Assembly (NCBI GenBank): GCA_024695145.1
Contig: JAILIS010000032.1
Location: 186,001 to 250,000 of the forward strand
Length of the DNA: 64,000 nucleotides
Direction of reading: 5' to 3'
Source of the DNA: Lachnospiraceae bacterium
Lineage (GTDB): Bacteria; Bacillota; Clostridia; Lachnospirales; Lachnospiraceae
The notes beneath the pieces are model-generated. The model worked only from the letters and a program-made list of their open reading frames with translations, made no database searches and was not told the DNA's origin. How positions within the stretch are numbered: the stretch's first letter is position 1; each line of letters opens with the position of its first letter. Shown one piece after another: positions 16,322 to 25,618 of this stretch. Position numbers and translations under genes: made by a program.

Positions 16322-17860
16322 TCAGTCGCGGGCGATATATGCCAGAAACAGCTCGGCATATGTCATCACGAGAAGAGGTACAACCTGCAGAAGGACACGG
16401 TTTCCGGAATCTCCGACAGCCTGTGAGAGCACATCCCCCCGTCCGAATGAAGCGGCAAGTACGATAAGAATAAATCCGACAGTCAGCACCATATCGTATT
16501 TTTTTGTTACATCTGGCACCTGAGAGATATCACCAGGGCGGCGGCTTCTGATCCGTGATATAAGAGCCTCCGCGGCAAGCAGTACGGTCATTGCGATGAT
16601 GAAATACGGGAGCATGCCCCAGCCGCTCTGCTTGAATAGATTGGAACAAAACGCCGAGAGATTGCCTGTATAATGGGCACTGTCCGAAACAAACAGCAGA
16701 AGGTTTCCAGCCAGAAGAGCCAGAAGGTAAACTGACGGAAGATATTTTCCGAACTTACTGCGAAGTGCCGGAAAAACAAACCACAGATATATTCCCGCGG
16801 CGACGATGAAAGCGACAAGAACTGCGGATTTTTGCGGCGACATGAACAGATAAACATTATCCAGAACGTAAAACTGAGTAAATATCTTGAGACAGTAGCC
16901 GCCAAACAAAACCGCCATCGGAATGAGTGCAAAAAGCACAAGCCTTTTTGAAAGGTCCGTAAAAAGACTGATGCACAGTATCAGCCAGACCGCAAAGATC
17001 GTTCCTTCGATCCGAAACAGCGACATGGCAAGAAGCAGGAGCGGAGTGATCATCCGCCCGCCATCCGTATAATCCGTTGCGATATATGCGGCCATAAAGA
17101 ACATTTCCATAAAATACATGTTGGCAAGCGCCCAATGCCCCAATATCACAAACGGAGTTGAAAATGCGAGAAAAGCTGTTGTTATTATCGCGGCTGCCAG
17201 AGCATGGCTCTTTTTTTTCAGGAAGGTATCTGCCCTTTCGAAAACGCAGATGCCGAAGAAGATCAGAAAATCGATATGGAAGAATTCTCTTATCCCGAAT
17301 GAGTATCCGAATCCGAAAAGTGCCGGAAGTGTATCGAGGCTGATCACACCGAGTCCGGTATCGGTCAGGAAAAAATCAAACTGGTCGCGGAGCCCGTTGT
17401 AATATACGATACAGTCGGGGTAACGTTTGAAGTAGTACATCGTGTCGTTTGTAACAGAAACCGGAGCGATACCCGATGTGGCGATCATGGCGAGCACTGC
17501 TGCAAAGCATATGAACGGAAGCATACGCTTTACGCCCTTTTCTTTGATGTACCCGGGAAATTTTCGTCTTCCGGCGATCAGGGCTGCTGCAAATTCGGCG
17601 GCAATGACAAGGCTTACGGTCAAAGTGTTATAGGAAATGCCGCATATGAGCATGACGTATGCCGTTATCACAAATACGGATATCCCCGCGGGAAATGCGA
17701 TCACTGCCCGCTTAATACGCACCTCTTCGGGTCCGAGCAGCAGATCGGTAAACACAGCGCCGAGCAAAAACAGCACAAGTATCACCGCGACCTGCTTGAT
17801 ATAATAAGCACCGGTCAGCTCTTTAAGATATGCGGTTACAAATGATTGAAGCGGGGTCAT
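16322..17860 (-). CDS. Polytopic membrane protein, possibly GT-C glycosyltransferase-like
   Basis: The product (512 aa) has about 11-13 membrane helices across its whole length. The loop after helix 4 (VSVTNDTMYYFKRYPD) has an acidic residue in the place where GT-C enzymes keep a catalytic Asp, and the last loop contains GDSGNRVLLQVVPLL, which resembles the end of ArnT/GT39-like proteins (NRYLLP...P). I cannot name a family. Its start overlaps the stop of the upstream membrane-anchored protein by four bases (ATGA), so they are co-translated and may act as a pair. A role in envelope glycan transfer is inference; a transporter-like role cannot be excluded. Confidence 0.65.
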   Translation of the reverse strand: MTPLQSFVTAYLKELTGAYYIKQVAVILVLFLLGAVFTDLLLGPEEVRIKRAVIAFPAGISVFVITAYVMLICGISYNTLTVSLVIAAEFAAALIAGRRKFPGYIKEKGVKRMLPFICFAAVLAMIATSGIAPVSVTNDTMYYFKRYPDCIVYYNGLRDQFDFFLTDTGLGVISLDTLPALFGFGYSFGIREFFHIDFLIFFGICVFERADTFLKKKSHALAAAIITTAFLAFSTPFVILGHWALANMYFMEMFFMAAYIATDYTDGGRMITPLLLLAMSLFRIEGTIFAVWLILCISLFTDLSKRLVLFALIPMAVLFGGYCLKIFTQFYVLDNVYLFMSPQKSAVLVAFIVAAGIYLWFVFPALRSKFGKYLPSVYLLALLAGNLLLFVSDSAHYTGNLSAFCSNLFKQSGWGMLPYFIIAMTVLLAAEALISRIRSRRPGDISQVPDVTKKYDMVLTVGFILIVLAASFGRGDVLSQAVGDSGNRVLLQVVPLLVMTYAELFLAYIARD

Positions 17861-18579
17861 TTTGCGATCACCTCATCATAGTACTGTTTGGAAGCTATAA
17901 AATAATCCTCTGTTCCCAGAAGGTCCTCCTGCTGCCATATAAGAACCAACTCGTCAGCATCCGCGATGTCCTGCGGGCATATGTATACGTGCGAGATCTC
18001 CGTATAATCATTATAGAACCAGTAGTAATAAAAACCGTTACCCCACTCCTCCGAATAAGGTGACAGAAGAAATGTGTATCTCATCAGATCGTTTGCCGGC
18101 CCCAGATTCTCGTAGTACGATCTCTGCTCATCGGACAGAACGGTTCCGTTCAGAGTATCGTCCTTTATCACGGATGCGCCGCAAAGATCGAGGAAGTTCC
18201 ACATGTTGACTGCGTGGTACTGATGGTACAGCCAGTAGTTGCCCAGCTCGTCAAAATCCTTCCCGCCGTAGAGTGTGTATTCGTCCTTGTCCGTATATTC
18301 ATCATCCGGAGTGTAAACTTTCCTGCCTTTTAAAAACTCCTCAAGAAAAGCATCGGCATATTCACCGGTCGAAAGAAATTCCTTCTGATACAGTGTCTGG
18401 TCCGTGGGATGATAAGTACTGATTATAAGATCGAGCGTACGGAAATTGTAGACTGCAAAAAAAAGGGTCATCCCCACCGCATAAAGTGCGCAAATGACTC
18501 TTTTGTGTTTTTTTAATACGGGTATATGCAGTGCCGCAAACACCGCAAGTGTGAGAGCGGCAGCAATAAGCCACTTCAT
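17857..18579 (-). CDS. Membrane-anchored protein with an extracytoplasmic domain, unknown function
   Basis: Two hydrophobic helices at the N terminus (about 3-20 and 27-45) are followed by a roughly 190-residue polar domain rich in Tyr, Asp and Trp that should lie outside the cytoplasm. I see no Cys motif, lipobox or catalytic motif. GGAGAA lies seven to eight bases before the ATG. It is the first gene of a two-gene unit with the polytopic membrane protein downstream, overlapping by four bases. Such small partner proteins often hold accessory or substrate-binding roles for membrane glycosyltransferases, but nothing in the sequence proves this. Confidence 0.6.
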   Translation of the reverse strand: MKWLIAAALTLAVFAALHIPVLKKHKRVICALYAVGMTLFFAVYNFRTLDLIISTYHPTDQTLYQKEFLSTGEYADAFLEEFLKGRKVYTPDDEYTDKDEYTLYGGKDFDELGNYWLYHQYHAVNMWNFLDLCGASVIKDDTLNGTVLSDEQRSYYENLGPANDLMRYTFLLSPYSEEWGNGFYYYWFYNDYTEISHVYICPQDIADADELVLIWQQEDLLGTEDYFIASKQYYDEVIAK

Positions 18580-18607
18580 CGGAAGTTCTCCTTTTGCGAT
18601 TTCTTAT

Positions 18608-18637
18608 ATGCTACCACCGTAGAGTGACCGAAGTCAA
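18608..18637 (-). promoter_or_regulatory. Probable promoter of the two-gene membrane-protein unit
   Basis: On the minus strand TTGACT (18637-18632) and TAGCAT (18613-18608) are separated by 18 bases, about 30 bases before the ATG at 18579. The spacing is one base longer than ideal and the -10 is a 4/6 match. Confidence 0.45.
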
Positions 18638-18661
18638 ACTCCAAAACTTTAATCTGTCCAC

Positions 18662-18689
18662 TTGATTTTTCTTGCCGGTATTTTATAAT
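18662..18689 (+). promoter_or_regulatory. Sigma-A promoter of the OFA-type transporter gene
   Basis: TTGATT at 18662-18667, 16-base spacer, perfect TATAAT at 18684-18689. The leader is about 50 bases and contains AGGAGG seven bases before the ATG at 18746. Confidence 0.65.
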
Positions 18690-18745
18690 AGGTATGTTTG
18701 TTTTATGGCGTCAATCAGCCGATGTTCCAATCAGGAGGTATCATA

Positions 18746-20077
18746 ATGGAAAACAAATGGGTGCGAGGTGCTATCCCCGCTTTGCTACTTCACTGCAGTA
18801 TCGGTACTGTTTACTGCTGGTCAACATTTTCACAGGAGATAGCTGATTATGTTACGGGCACGCCTATGGCGGACAAGGGTCCGTTTGAATGGGCATTTTC
18901 CCTGGCTATATTCTTCCTCGGGATGTCTGCCGCATTCCTTGGCGACGTTGTTGAAAAGGATATCAAGAGATCTTCACTGATCGCAACGGTATGCTTTACG
19001 GTGGGAATGATCGGTACGGGCTTCGGAATAATGATCAAATCACTCCCGGTCATTTTGCTTTTCTACGGATGCATAATGGGTATCGGTCTCGGAACGGGTT
19101 ACCTATCACCGGTCAAGACGCTCATGCTCTGGTTTGAAGACAAGAAAGGTCTTGCAACAGGTCTGGCCGTAGCCGGTTTCGGACTCGCCAAGGCGATCGC
19201 AAGTCCCATAATGCAGGCGATACTCAATGCCTTCAACAAGGATCCCAATCAGCCCGTAAACCCTGCTCCGATGTTTTTCATCATGGGCGGCGTATACTGC
19301 GTGATGATGTTTATTGGACACCTTCTGTTAAAGAAGCCTTCAACATGGGTTGAAGCACATTCACAGGGAGGAATAAAAGAGTTTTTCGAAACACTTGCAT
19401 CCAACTTCAAGTTTTCCTTCGGCAACAAGACCTTTATCGGTATATGGCTGATGTTCTATATCAATATCGCATGCGGTCTCGCACTTATCTCCCAGGAGAA
19501 GATGATCTTCAAATCGGTCGGCCTGTCGGTCGGTGTATGTGCGACTCTTGCAACCGTTACGGCGATAGCAAATGCTGCCGGACGTCTCGGATTTTCCGCA
19601 TGGGCGGATACGCTTAAGGACAGAAATACGATATACAAGCTGATCTTCATACTGTCGATCGCGTTCACGGGTCTTGTCATTGTGACCCAGGGTATCGTCA
19701 AAGGTGCACAAATACCGGCGCTTGCAGTATTGTGCGTTGCCCTTCTCATCATGGTCAACGCAGGATACGGCGGAGGATTTTCAAATGTTCCCACACTGCT
19801 GTCGGATCACTTCGGAATGACCAAGATATCATCCGTACACGGCATGTGCCTGTCCGCGTGGGCGATAGCGGGTCTTACCGGCAATCAGATGGCAACGGCC
19901 ATAGTCAAGTCCCTTGACAGGTTCGAAAAAGAGATTGTTCTTTCAAACGGAGACATAGCGGTTGTCAACCCGGTGGGTTATCAGACGGTGCTCTACGTTA
20001 CCGGAGCACTTTACATAGTGGCACTGATCATCAGTTGCGTAATGGTACCGAAGCTCAATAACAAAGCAGATAAATAA
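18746..20077 (+). CDS. OFA-family MFS transporter (oxalate/formate antiporter-like)
   Basis: The product (443 aa from this start) has 12 membrane helices and the OFA signatures: GTVYCWSTFSQEI in helix 1, the MFS loop after helix 2, GIGLGTGYLSPVKTLMLWFEDKKGLATGLAVAGFGLAKAI in the middle (the motif RG/KG-LATG is typical), and a second half GRLGFSAWADTLKDRN. OFA proteins exchange carboxylates such as oxalate and formate; many gut-bacterial members have unknown substrates. The open frame starts 16 codons earlier, but AGGAGG seven bases before this ATG decides the start. It has its own promoter and a terminator-like hairpin after the stop, so it is monocistronic or mostly so. Confidence 0.86.
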   Translation: MENKWVRGAIPALLLHCSIGTVYCWSTFSQEIADYVTGTPMADKGPFEWAFSLAIFFLGMSAAFLGDVVEKDIKRSSLIATVCFTVGMIGTGFGIMIKSLPVILLFYGCIMGIGLGTGYLSPVKTLMLWFEDKKGLATGLAVAGFGLAKAIASPIMQAILNAFNKDPNQPVNPAPMFFIMGGVYCVMMFIGHLLLKKPSTWVEAHSQGGIKEFFETLASNFKFSFGNKTFIGIWLMFYINIACGLALISQEKMIFKSVGLSVGVCATLATVTAIANAAGRLGFSAWADTLKDRNTIYKLIFILSIAFTGLVIVTQGIVKGAQIPALAVLCVALLIMVNAGYGGGFSNVPTLLSDHFGMTKISSVHGMCLSAWAIAGLTGNQMATAIVKSLDRFEKEIVLSNGDIAVVNPVGYQTVLYVTGALYIVALIISCVMVPKLNNKADK

Positions 20078-20086
20078 GTGTTTATC

Positions 20087-20113
20087 ACTCCCCGCCATCA
20101 GGCGGGGAGTTTG
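20087..20113 (+). terminator. Terminator-like hairpin between the OFA transporter gene and carB
   Basis: ACTCCCCGCC (20087-20096) pairs perfectly with GGCGGGGAGT (20101-20110) around a four-base loop. Only three Ts follow, so termination may be partial. No separate promoter for carB was found between this hairpin and its start, so some read-through may be needed. Confidence 0.6.
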
Positions 20114-20151
20114 TGAACTGTTTAGAAAGCTAATGAACGGAAGGCATTAAA

Positions 20152-23100
20152 ATGAAAAAGAGAGACGACGTTAACAAGATCCTGATCATCGGCAGCGGCC
20201 CAATTGTCATAGGCCAGGCATGTGAATTTGACTACTCCGGAACGCAGGCGTGTAAGGCGCTTAAAAAGCTCGGTTACGAGATAGTTCTCGTCAATTCCAA
20301 TCCGGCTACCATTATGACGGATCCGACGACAGCCGACGTTACGTATATAGAGCCTCTGAACGTAACGAGACTGACACAGATCATAGAGAAGGAACGCCCT
20401 GACGGTCTGCTCCCGAATCTCGGAGGACAGACGGGACTCAATCTGTGTTCGGAACTTTACAAGAAGGGTATCCTTGACAAATACAATGTCAAAGTCATCG
20501 GAGTACAGGTCGATGCCATCGAGAGAGGTGAGGACAGGATCGAGTTCAAAAAACTGATGGAAAGCCTCGGCATCGGCATGGCCAGAAGCGAGGTTGCATA
20601 CTCAGTTGATGATGCGCTCTCTATTGCCGACAGACTCGGTTATCCGGTCGTACTTCGTCCCGCATATACGATGGGCGGAGCCGGAGGCGGCCTTGTATAT
20701 AACGTTGAAGAACTCAAGACGGTCTGTGAAAGAGGACTTGCCGCATCTCTTGTCGGACAGGTACTCGTTGAAGAATCCGTTCTCGGCTGGGAAGAGCTCG
20801 AGCTCGAGGTCGTGAGGGATTCATCAGGCAAGATGATAACCGTCTGCTTCATAGAGAACATCGATCCTCTCGGCGTGCATACGGGTGACAGCTTCTGCAG
20901 CGCTCCGATGCTCACCATACCTGAAGACGTTCAGGCAGAGCTCCAGCGTCAGGCATACAGGATCGTTGATGCGATAGAAGTAATAGGCGGAACAAACGTC
21001 CAGTTCGCAAGGAACACACAGGACGGCAGGATAATCGTCATCGAGATCAATCCGAGAACATCAAGATCGTCGGCACTTGCTTCCAAGGCAACGGGATTTC
21101 CGATCGCTCTTGTATCTGCCATGCTTGCGGCAGGACTCGATCTTTGCGATATAGAATGCGGCAAGTACGGAACACTTGATAAATATGTGCCCGACGGGGA
21201 TTATGTTGTCATCAAGTTTGCGAGATGGGCATTCGAGAAGTTCAAGGGGTCACAGGACAAGCTCGGAACACAGATGCGTGCCGTCGGTGAAGTGATGTCG
21301 ATCGGCAAGACATACAAAGAGGCATTCCAGAAGGCGATCCGGTCACTCGAGATCGGACGTTACGGACTCGGAGGTGCGAAGAACTTTGCAGGTCTTTCAC
21401 TGAAGGAACTGCTCAACATGCTTCATACCCCTTCGAGTGAGAGACAGTTCATCATGTATGAAGCCATCCGTAAAGGTGCGGATCTTGACGAACTGTACAA
21501 CATTACGAAGATCAAGCCGTATTTCCTTGAGCAGATGAAGGAGCTTGTCGATGAAGAGGAAACTCTCAAGAAATACAAGGGCAGCGTTCCTCCGGCAGAT
21601 GTTCTTGAACGTGCCAAGAAAGACGGCTTTGCCGACAAATACCTGTCGCAGATCCTTGATGTAGAGGAGGACGCCGTCAGAAAGGCAAGGCTTGAAGCCG
21701 GTATAGCCGAAGGCTGGGAAGGCGTTCATGTCAGCGGAACAAAGGACAGCGCATATTACTACAGTTCATATAACATCAAGGATGAATCGAAGACGAGCGA
21801 CAGACGCAAGATCATGATCCTCGGCGGGGGACCCAACAGGATCGGACAGGGTATAGAATTTGACTACTGCTGTGTACATGCTGCCATGGCACTCAAGAAG
21901 CTGGGATTTGAGACGATCATAGTCAACTGCAATCCCGAAACCGTATCGACCGATTACGATACTTCGGACAAGCTTTATTTTGAGCCGCTCACACTTGAAG
22001 ATGTTCTTGCGATACATGACAAGGAAAAGCCTGCGGGAGTCATTGCGCAGTTCGGAGGACAGACTCCTCTTAATCTTGCGGCCGATCTGAAAAAGAACGG
22101 TGTCAACATCCTCGGAACAACACCCGAGACGATCGATATGGCGGAAGACAGAGATCTGTTCCGCGCGATGATGGATAAGCTCGGTATCCCGATGCCGGAA
22201 TCCGGAATGGCCGTGACTGTAGATGATGCGCTAGCGATAGCAAAGAGGATCGGATATCCCCTTATGGTCCGTCCTTCGTATGTTCTCGGCGGACGCGGAA
22301 TGGAAGTCGTTCATGATGACGACCACATGAAAGTTTACATGGCGGCGGCAGTCGGTGTCACTCCCGACAGACCGATACTGATAGACAGATTTTTAAACAA
22401 TGCTCTTGAGTGTGAAGCCGATGCCATATCCGACGGAGAGAACGTGTTCGTTCCGGCGGTCATGGAGCATATAGAACTTGCCGGGATACATTCCGGAGAC
22501 AGCGCCTGCGTGCTTCCTTCAAAGAACATTTCCGAAAAGAACGTCGGGATCATCAAGGACTATACGAGAAAGATCGCGAAAGAGATGAACGTCAAAGGCC
22601 TTATGAACATGCAGTACGCCATAGAAAACGATACTGTATACGTTCTCGAAGCGAATCCGAGAGCATCCCGTACCGTGCCTCTCGTATCAAAAGTGTGCAA
22701 CATAGGTATGGTACCGCTCGCGACCGAGATCATCACAATGCCGATCACGGGCAATCCGTCGCCGGTTTCTTCTCTTACCGAGAAGAAGTTCAATCACTGC
22801 GGTGTAAAGGAAGCCGTGTTCCCGTTCAATATGTTTCAGGAAGTGGATCCGCTTCTCGGACCCGAGATGCGTTCGACAGGCGAGGTACTCGGAATGGCAA
22901 GTGATTTCGGCGAAGCGTTCTTCAAAGCCGAGGAAGCCACACAGACCGCACTCCCGCTTGAAGGCACGGTCCTTATATCTGTCAATGACCGTGACAAAGC
23001 CGAGCTTGTTGAAGTTGCAAAGGGCTTTGCCGACTGCGGATTTTCCATCATAGCAACAGGCGGAACTTACGACATGATAGTCGGCGCCGGGATAAAGGCA

Positions 23101-23364
23101 ACTAAGATATTCAAGCTTCAGCAGGGCCGTCCGAATGTGCTCGATGCGATCACGAACAGGGAAGTTTCCATTGTCATCAATACACCTGATGACAAAAAGG
23201 GTGCCATGGACGATTCCTATATCAGAAAGGGTGTCATCAAAGCGGGCATACCTTATGTCACGACAATGGCAGCCGCCAAAGCCAGCATAGCAGGTATCAA
23301 AGCGAGAAAAGAAAGTGCGGGCGACGTCAAATCGCTCCAGCAGTATCACTCGGAGATAGAGTAA
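20152..23364 (+). CDS. carB: Carbamoyl phosphate synthase large subunit
   Basis: CarB makes carbamoyl phosphate from bicarbonate, ammonia (from CarA) and two ATP, for pyrimidine and arginine synthesis. The 1,070 aa match the E. coli length (1,073). Both ATP-grasp halves are intact: GAGPIVIGQACEFDYSG-like start (here IGSGPIVIGQACEFDYSG), PAYTMGGAGGG near 169, the second-half start GGGPNRIGQGIEFDYCCVH near 553, PSYVLGGRGME near 705, and the MGS-like allosteric domain from about 935. The small subunit carA is not adjacent: the gene upstream is a transporter and that downstream is serS, only 13 bases away, so carB and serS are likely co-transcribed. Confidence 0.97.
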   Translation: MKKRDDVNKILIIGSGPIVIGQACEFDYSGTQACKALKKLGYEIVLVNSNPATIMTDPTTADVTYIEPLNVTRLTQIIEKERPDGLLPNLGGQTGLNLCSELYKKGILDKYNVKVIGVQVDAIERGEDRIEFKKLMESLGIGMARSEVAYSVDDALSIADRLGYPVVLRPAYTMGGAGGGLVYNVEELKTVCERGLAASLVGQVLVEESVLGWEELELEVVRDSSGKMITVCFIENIDPLGVHTGDSFCSAPMLTIPEDVQAELQRQAYRIVDAIEVIGGTNVQFARNTQDGRIIVIEINPRTSRSSALASKATGFPIALVSAMLAAGLDLCDIECGKYGTLDKYVPDGDYVVIKFARWAFEKFKGSQDKLGTQMRAVGEVMSIGKTYKEAFQKAIRSLEIGRYGLGGAKNFAGLSLKELLNMLHTPSSERQFIMYEAIRKGADLDELYNITKIKPYFLEQMKELVDEEETLKKYKGSVPPADVLERAKKDGFADKYLSQILDVEEDAVRKARLEAGIAEGWEGVHVSGTKDSAYYYSSYNIKDESKTSDRRKIMILGGGPNRIGQGIEFDYCCVHAAMALKKLGFETIIVNCNPETVSTDYDTSDKLYFEPLTLEDVLAIHDKEKPAGVIAQFGGQTPLNLAADLKKNGVNILGTTPETIDMAEDRDLFRAMMDKLGIPMPESGMAVTVDDALAIAKRIGYPLMVRPSYVLGGRGMEVVHDDDHMKVYMAAAVGVTPDRPILIDRFLNNALECEADAISDGENVFVPAVMEHIELAGIHSGDSACVLPSKNISEKNVGIIKDYTRKIAKEMNVKGLMNMQYAIENDTVYVLEANPRASRTVPLVSKVCNIGMVPLATEIITMPITGNPSPVSSLTEKKFNHCGVKEAVFPFNMFQEVDPLLGPEMRSTGEVLGMASDFGEAFFKAEEATQTALPLEGTVLISVNDRDKAELVEVAKGFADCGFSIIATGGTYDMIVGAGIKATKIFKLQQGRPNVLDAITNREVSIVINTPDDKKGAMDDSYIRKGVIKAGIPYVTTMAAAKASIAGIKARKESAGDVKSLQQYHSEIE

Positions 23365-23377
23365 AAGGAGATAAGAA

Positions 23378-24664
23378 ATGCTTGATATGAAATTTCTCCG
23401 GGAGAATCCGGATACAGTAAAGCAGAATATCAGAAACAAGTTTCAGGATGAAAAACTTCCGATGGTCGATGAAGTCATAGCTCTCGACGAGAGGCGCCGC
23501 AGCATGCAGCAGGAGGCTGACGATCTTCGCAACAGGAAAAACGTTCTGTCGAAACAGATAGGCGCCCTGATGAAGGAAGGCAGGAAGGAAGAGGCTGAAG
23601 CCGTAAAGGCGGAAGTCGCAAAGGATGCCGCAAGACTTGCGGAACTTGAGGCGCAGGAAGGCCCGATCGCCGAGCAGATACAGAAGATCATGTATGTGAT
23701 CCCCAATATCATCGATCCGAGTGTCCCGATAGGAAAGGACGACAGCGAGAATGTCGAGGTCACGAAGTACGGAGACCCCGTCGTTCCCGGTTTTGAGATA
23801 CCGTATCATACGGACATCATGGAGAGCTTTGACGGGATAGATCTTGATGCGGCAGGACGAGTTGCAGGCAACGGTTTCTATTATCTGATGGGAGACATCG
23901 CAAGACTTCACTCGGCCGTAATAAGCTATGCAAGAGATTTCATGATCGACAGAGGGTTCACATACTGTGTTCCGCCGTTTATGATCAGGAGCAATGTTGT
24001 TACCGGTGTTATGAGCTTTGCCGAGATGGACGCGATGATGTACAAGATCGAGGGAGAGGATCTCTTCCTGATCGGTACGAGCGAACATTCCATGATCGGT
24101 AAGTTCATCGACCAGATAATCGATGAAGATACGCTTCCGAGAACGCTTACGAGCTACAGCCCATGCTTTAGGAAGGAAAAGGGCGCTCACGGCATAGAGG
24201 AACGCGGCGTCTACAGGATACATCAGTTTGAAAAGCAGGAGATGATCGTGGTGTGCAGGCCCGAAGAAAGCCCTGTGTGGTTTGACAGGCTTTGGCAGAA
24301 TACCGTAGATCTGTTCCGCTCGCTTGATATCCCGGTGCGTACACTTGAGTGCTGCTCGGGCGATCTTGCGGACCTGAAGGTAAAATCATTTGATGTTGAA
24401 GCATGGTCTCCGAGGCAGAAGAAATACTTCGAAGTTGGAAGCTGCTCAAACCTCGGTGACGCCCAGGCAAGAAGACTTCGTATCCGTGTTAACGGCAAGG
24501 ACGGCAAATACTTTGCCCATACACTGAACAATACGGTAGTGGCACCTCCGAGGATGCTCATAGCATTTCTTGAAAACAACCTCTGTGAGGACGGCAGCGT
24601 CAACATTCCCGAAGTGCTTCAGCCTTATATGGGAGGAACGAAGAAACTCGTCCCCAAAAAATGA
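23378..24664 (+). CDS. serS: Seryl-tRNA synthetase
   Basis: SerRS charges tRNA-Ser. The 428-residue protein has the N-terminal antiparallel coiled coil that grips the tRNA long arm (about 30-105) and the class II core: motif 2 CFRKEKGAHGIEERGVYRIHQFEK near 260-285 and motif 3 with VGSCSNLGDAQARRLRIR near 352. AAGGAGA lies seven bases before the ATG. It follows carB by 13 bases without a terminator or promoter; no T-box leader is present, so any serine-dependent control would have to act elsewhere. Confidence 0.97.
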   Translation: MLDMKFLRENPDTVKQNIRNKFQDEKLPMVDEVIALDERRRSMQQEADDLRNRKNVLSKQIGALMKEGRKEEAEAVKAEVAKDAARLAELEAQEGPIAEQIQKIMYVIPNIIDPSVPIGKDDSENVEVTKYGDPVVPGFEIPYHTDIMESFDGIDLDAAGRVAGNGFYYLMGDIARLHSAVISYARDFMIDRGFTYCVPPFMIRSNVVTGVMSFAEMDAMMYKIEGEDLFLIGTSEHSMIGKFIDQIIDEDTLPRTLTSYSPCFRKEKGAHGIEERGVYRIHQFEKQEMIVVCRPEESPVWFDRLWQNTVDLFRSLDIPVRTLECCSGDLADLKVKSFDVEAWSPRQKKYFEVGSCSNLGDAQARRLRIRVNGKDGKYFAHTLNNTVVAPPRMLIAFLENNLCEDGSVNIPEVLQPYMGGTKKLVPKK

Positions 24665-24693
24665 CCGTGTTCCGGAAATAACGGTAGAAAGAT

Positions 24694-25593
24694 ATGGAAA
24701 TACAGGAAAGAAGACTGGCGGTACTTATAGACGCCGAGAATATATCGATCAAATATGTAAAAGTCATACTGGATGAGATCAGTAACTACGGCATAGCAAC
24801 ATACAAGCGTGCTTACGGTGACTGGACGAATCCGGTCCTCAAAGGCTGGAAGGAGGAAGTTCTTAAGAACTCGATCACTCCGATGCAGTCTTACAGTTAT
24901 ACACAGGGGAAGAACTCAACGGATTCCGCGATGATAATCGATGCGATGGATATTCTCTATTCGGGGAAGGTCGACGGTTTTTGCATAGTAAGCTCCGACA
25001 GTGATTTTACGCGCCTTGCATCAAGACTTCGCGAAGCCGGCATGCTCGTTGTGGGCATGGGCGAAAAGAAGACGGTCGAGGCTTTTCGTACAAGCTGTAC
25101 AACATTTAAGTATCTGGAAGTCCTTGCTGCGGATGACGACAGTCAGTCCGACATATCACGTGAGGATGTCGAGGATTCGATAATGAAGATTCTCGTGGAC
25201 AACGAGGCAAACGACCGGGAGACCACGGTCGGCGAGCTCGGAAGCAAGCTTTCCAACAGGCATGCCGATTTTGATGTACGTAACTACGGTTATTCCAAAC
25301 TGTCCAAATTCCTTGAGAGTATCAGCAGCCTTTCACTTATACAGCATGGGAATTCCATAACGGTGACGCGCAAGGAAAGTGAAGTCACAAAGGATCAGAT
25401 CGTAAAGCTTGTGACCGATACGCTGAAGCGCGCAAAGGGAAGGACGATGGGTCTTCCGGAACTGAAGCAGAAGATAGAGAAGAAGTATCCGGGATTTAAG
25501 ATAAGCGATTACCAGTACAGCAGATTCTCACAGTTCATCAAGGATATGGACGGGATGAGCGTGAAAAACAATACGGTGACTTACAAAGGTTAG
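24694..25593 (+). CDS. NYN-domain putative RNase with two LOTUS/OST-HTH domains
   Basis: Residues 1-145 are a NYN/LabA-like PIN-fold nuclease domain: LIDAENISIKY (Asp13), NSTDSAMIIDAMD (Asp77, Asp83) and VSSDSDFTRLA (Asp102, Asp104) supply the acidic metal site. Two OST-HTH/LOTUS domains follow (about 156-225 and 231-298), each ending in FLE/FIK...V-x-x-x-x-TVT-type strands. LOTUS domains bind RNA, with G-quadruplex RNA reported for several, so this may be an RNA-directed nuclease. The ribosome binding site is weak (GGTAGAAAG). It lies 29 bases after serS and may be its third operon gene. Target RNA unknown. Confidence 0.86.
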   Translation: MEIQERRLAVLIDAENISIKYVKVILDEISNYGIATYKRAYGDWTNPVLKGWKEEVLKNSITPMQSYSYTQGKNSTDSAMIIDAMDILYSGKVDGFCIVSSDSDFTRLASRLREAGMLVVGMGEKKTVEAFRTSCTTFKYLEVLAADDDSQSDISREDVEDSIMKILVDNEANDRETTVGELGSKLSNRHADFDVRNYGYSKLSKFLESISSLSLIQHGNSITVTRKESEVTKDQIVKLVTDTLKRAKGRTMGLPELKQKIEKKYPGFKISDYQYSRFSQFIKDMDGMSVKNNTVTYKG

Positions 25594-25618
25594 CATAAGC
25601 TTACAACAGGGGGTTACA

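Noticed and set aside
22687..24223. Long antisense frames under carB and serS
   Set aside because: Both sense genes are complete and well conserved; the antisense products are Cys/His/Arg-rich shadows.
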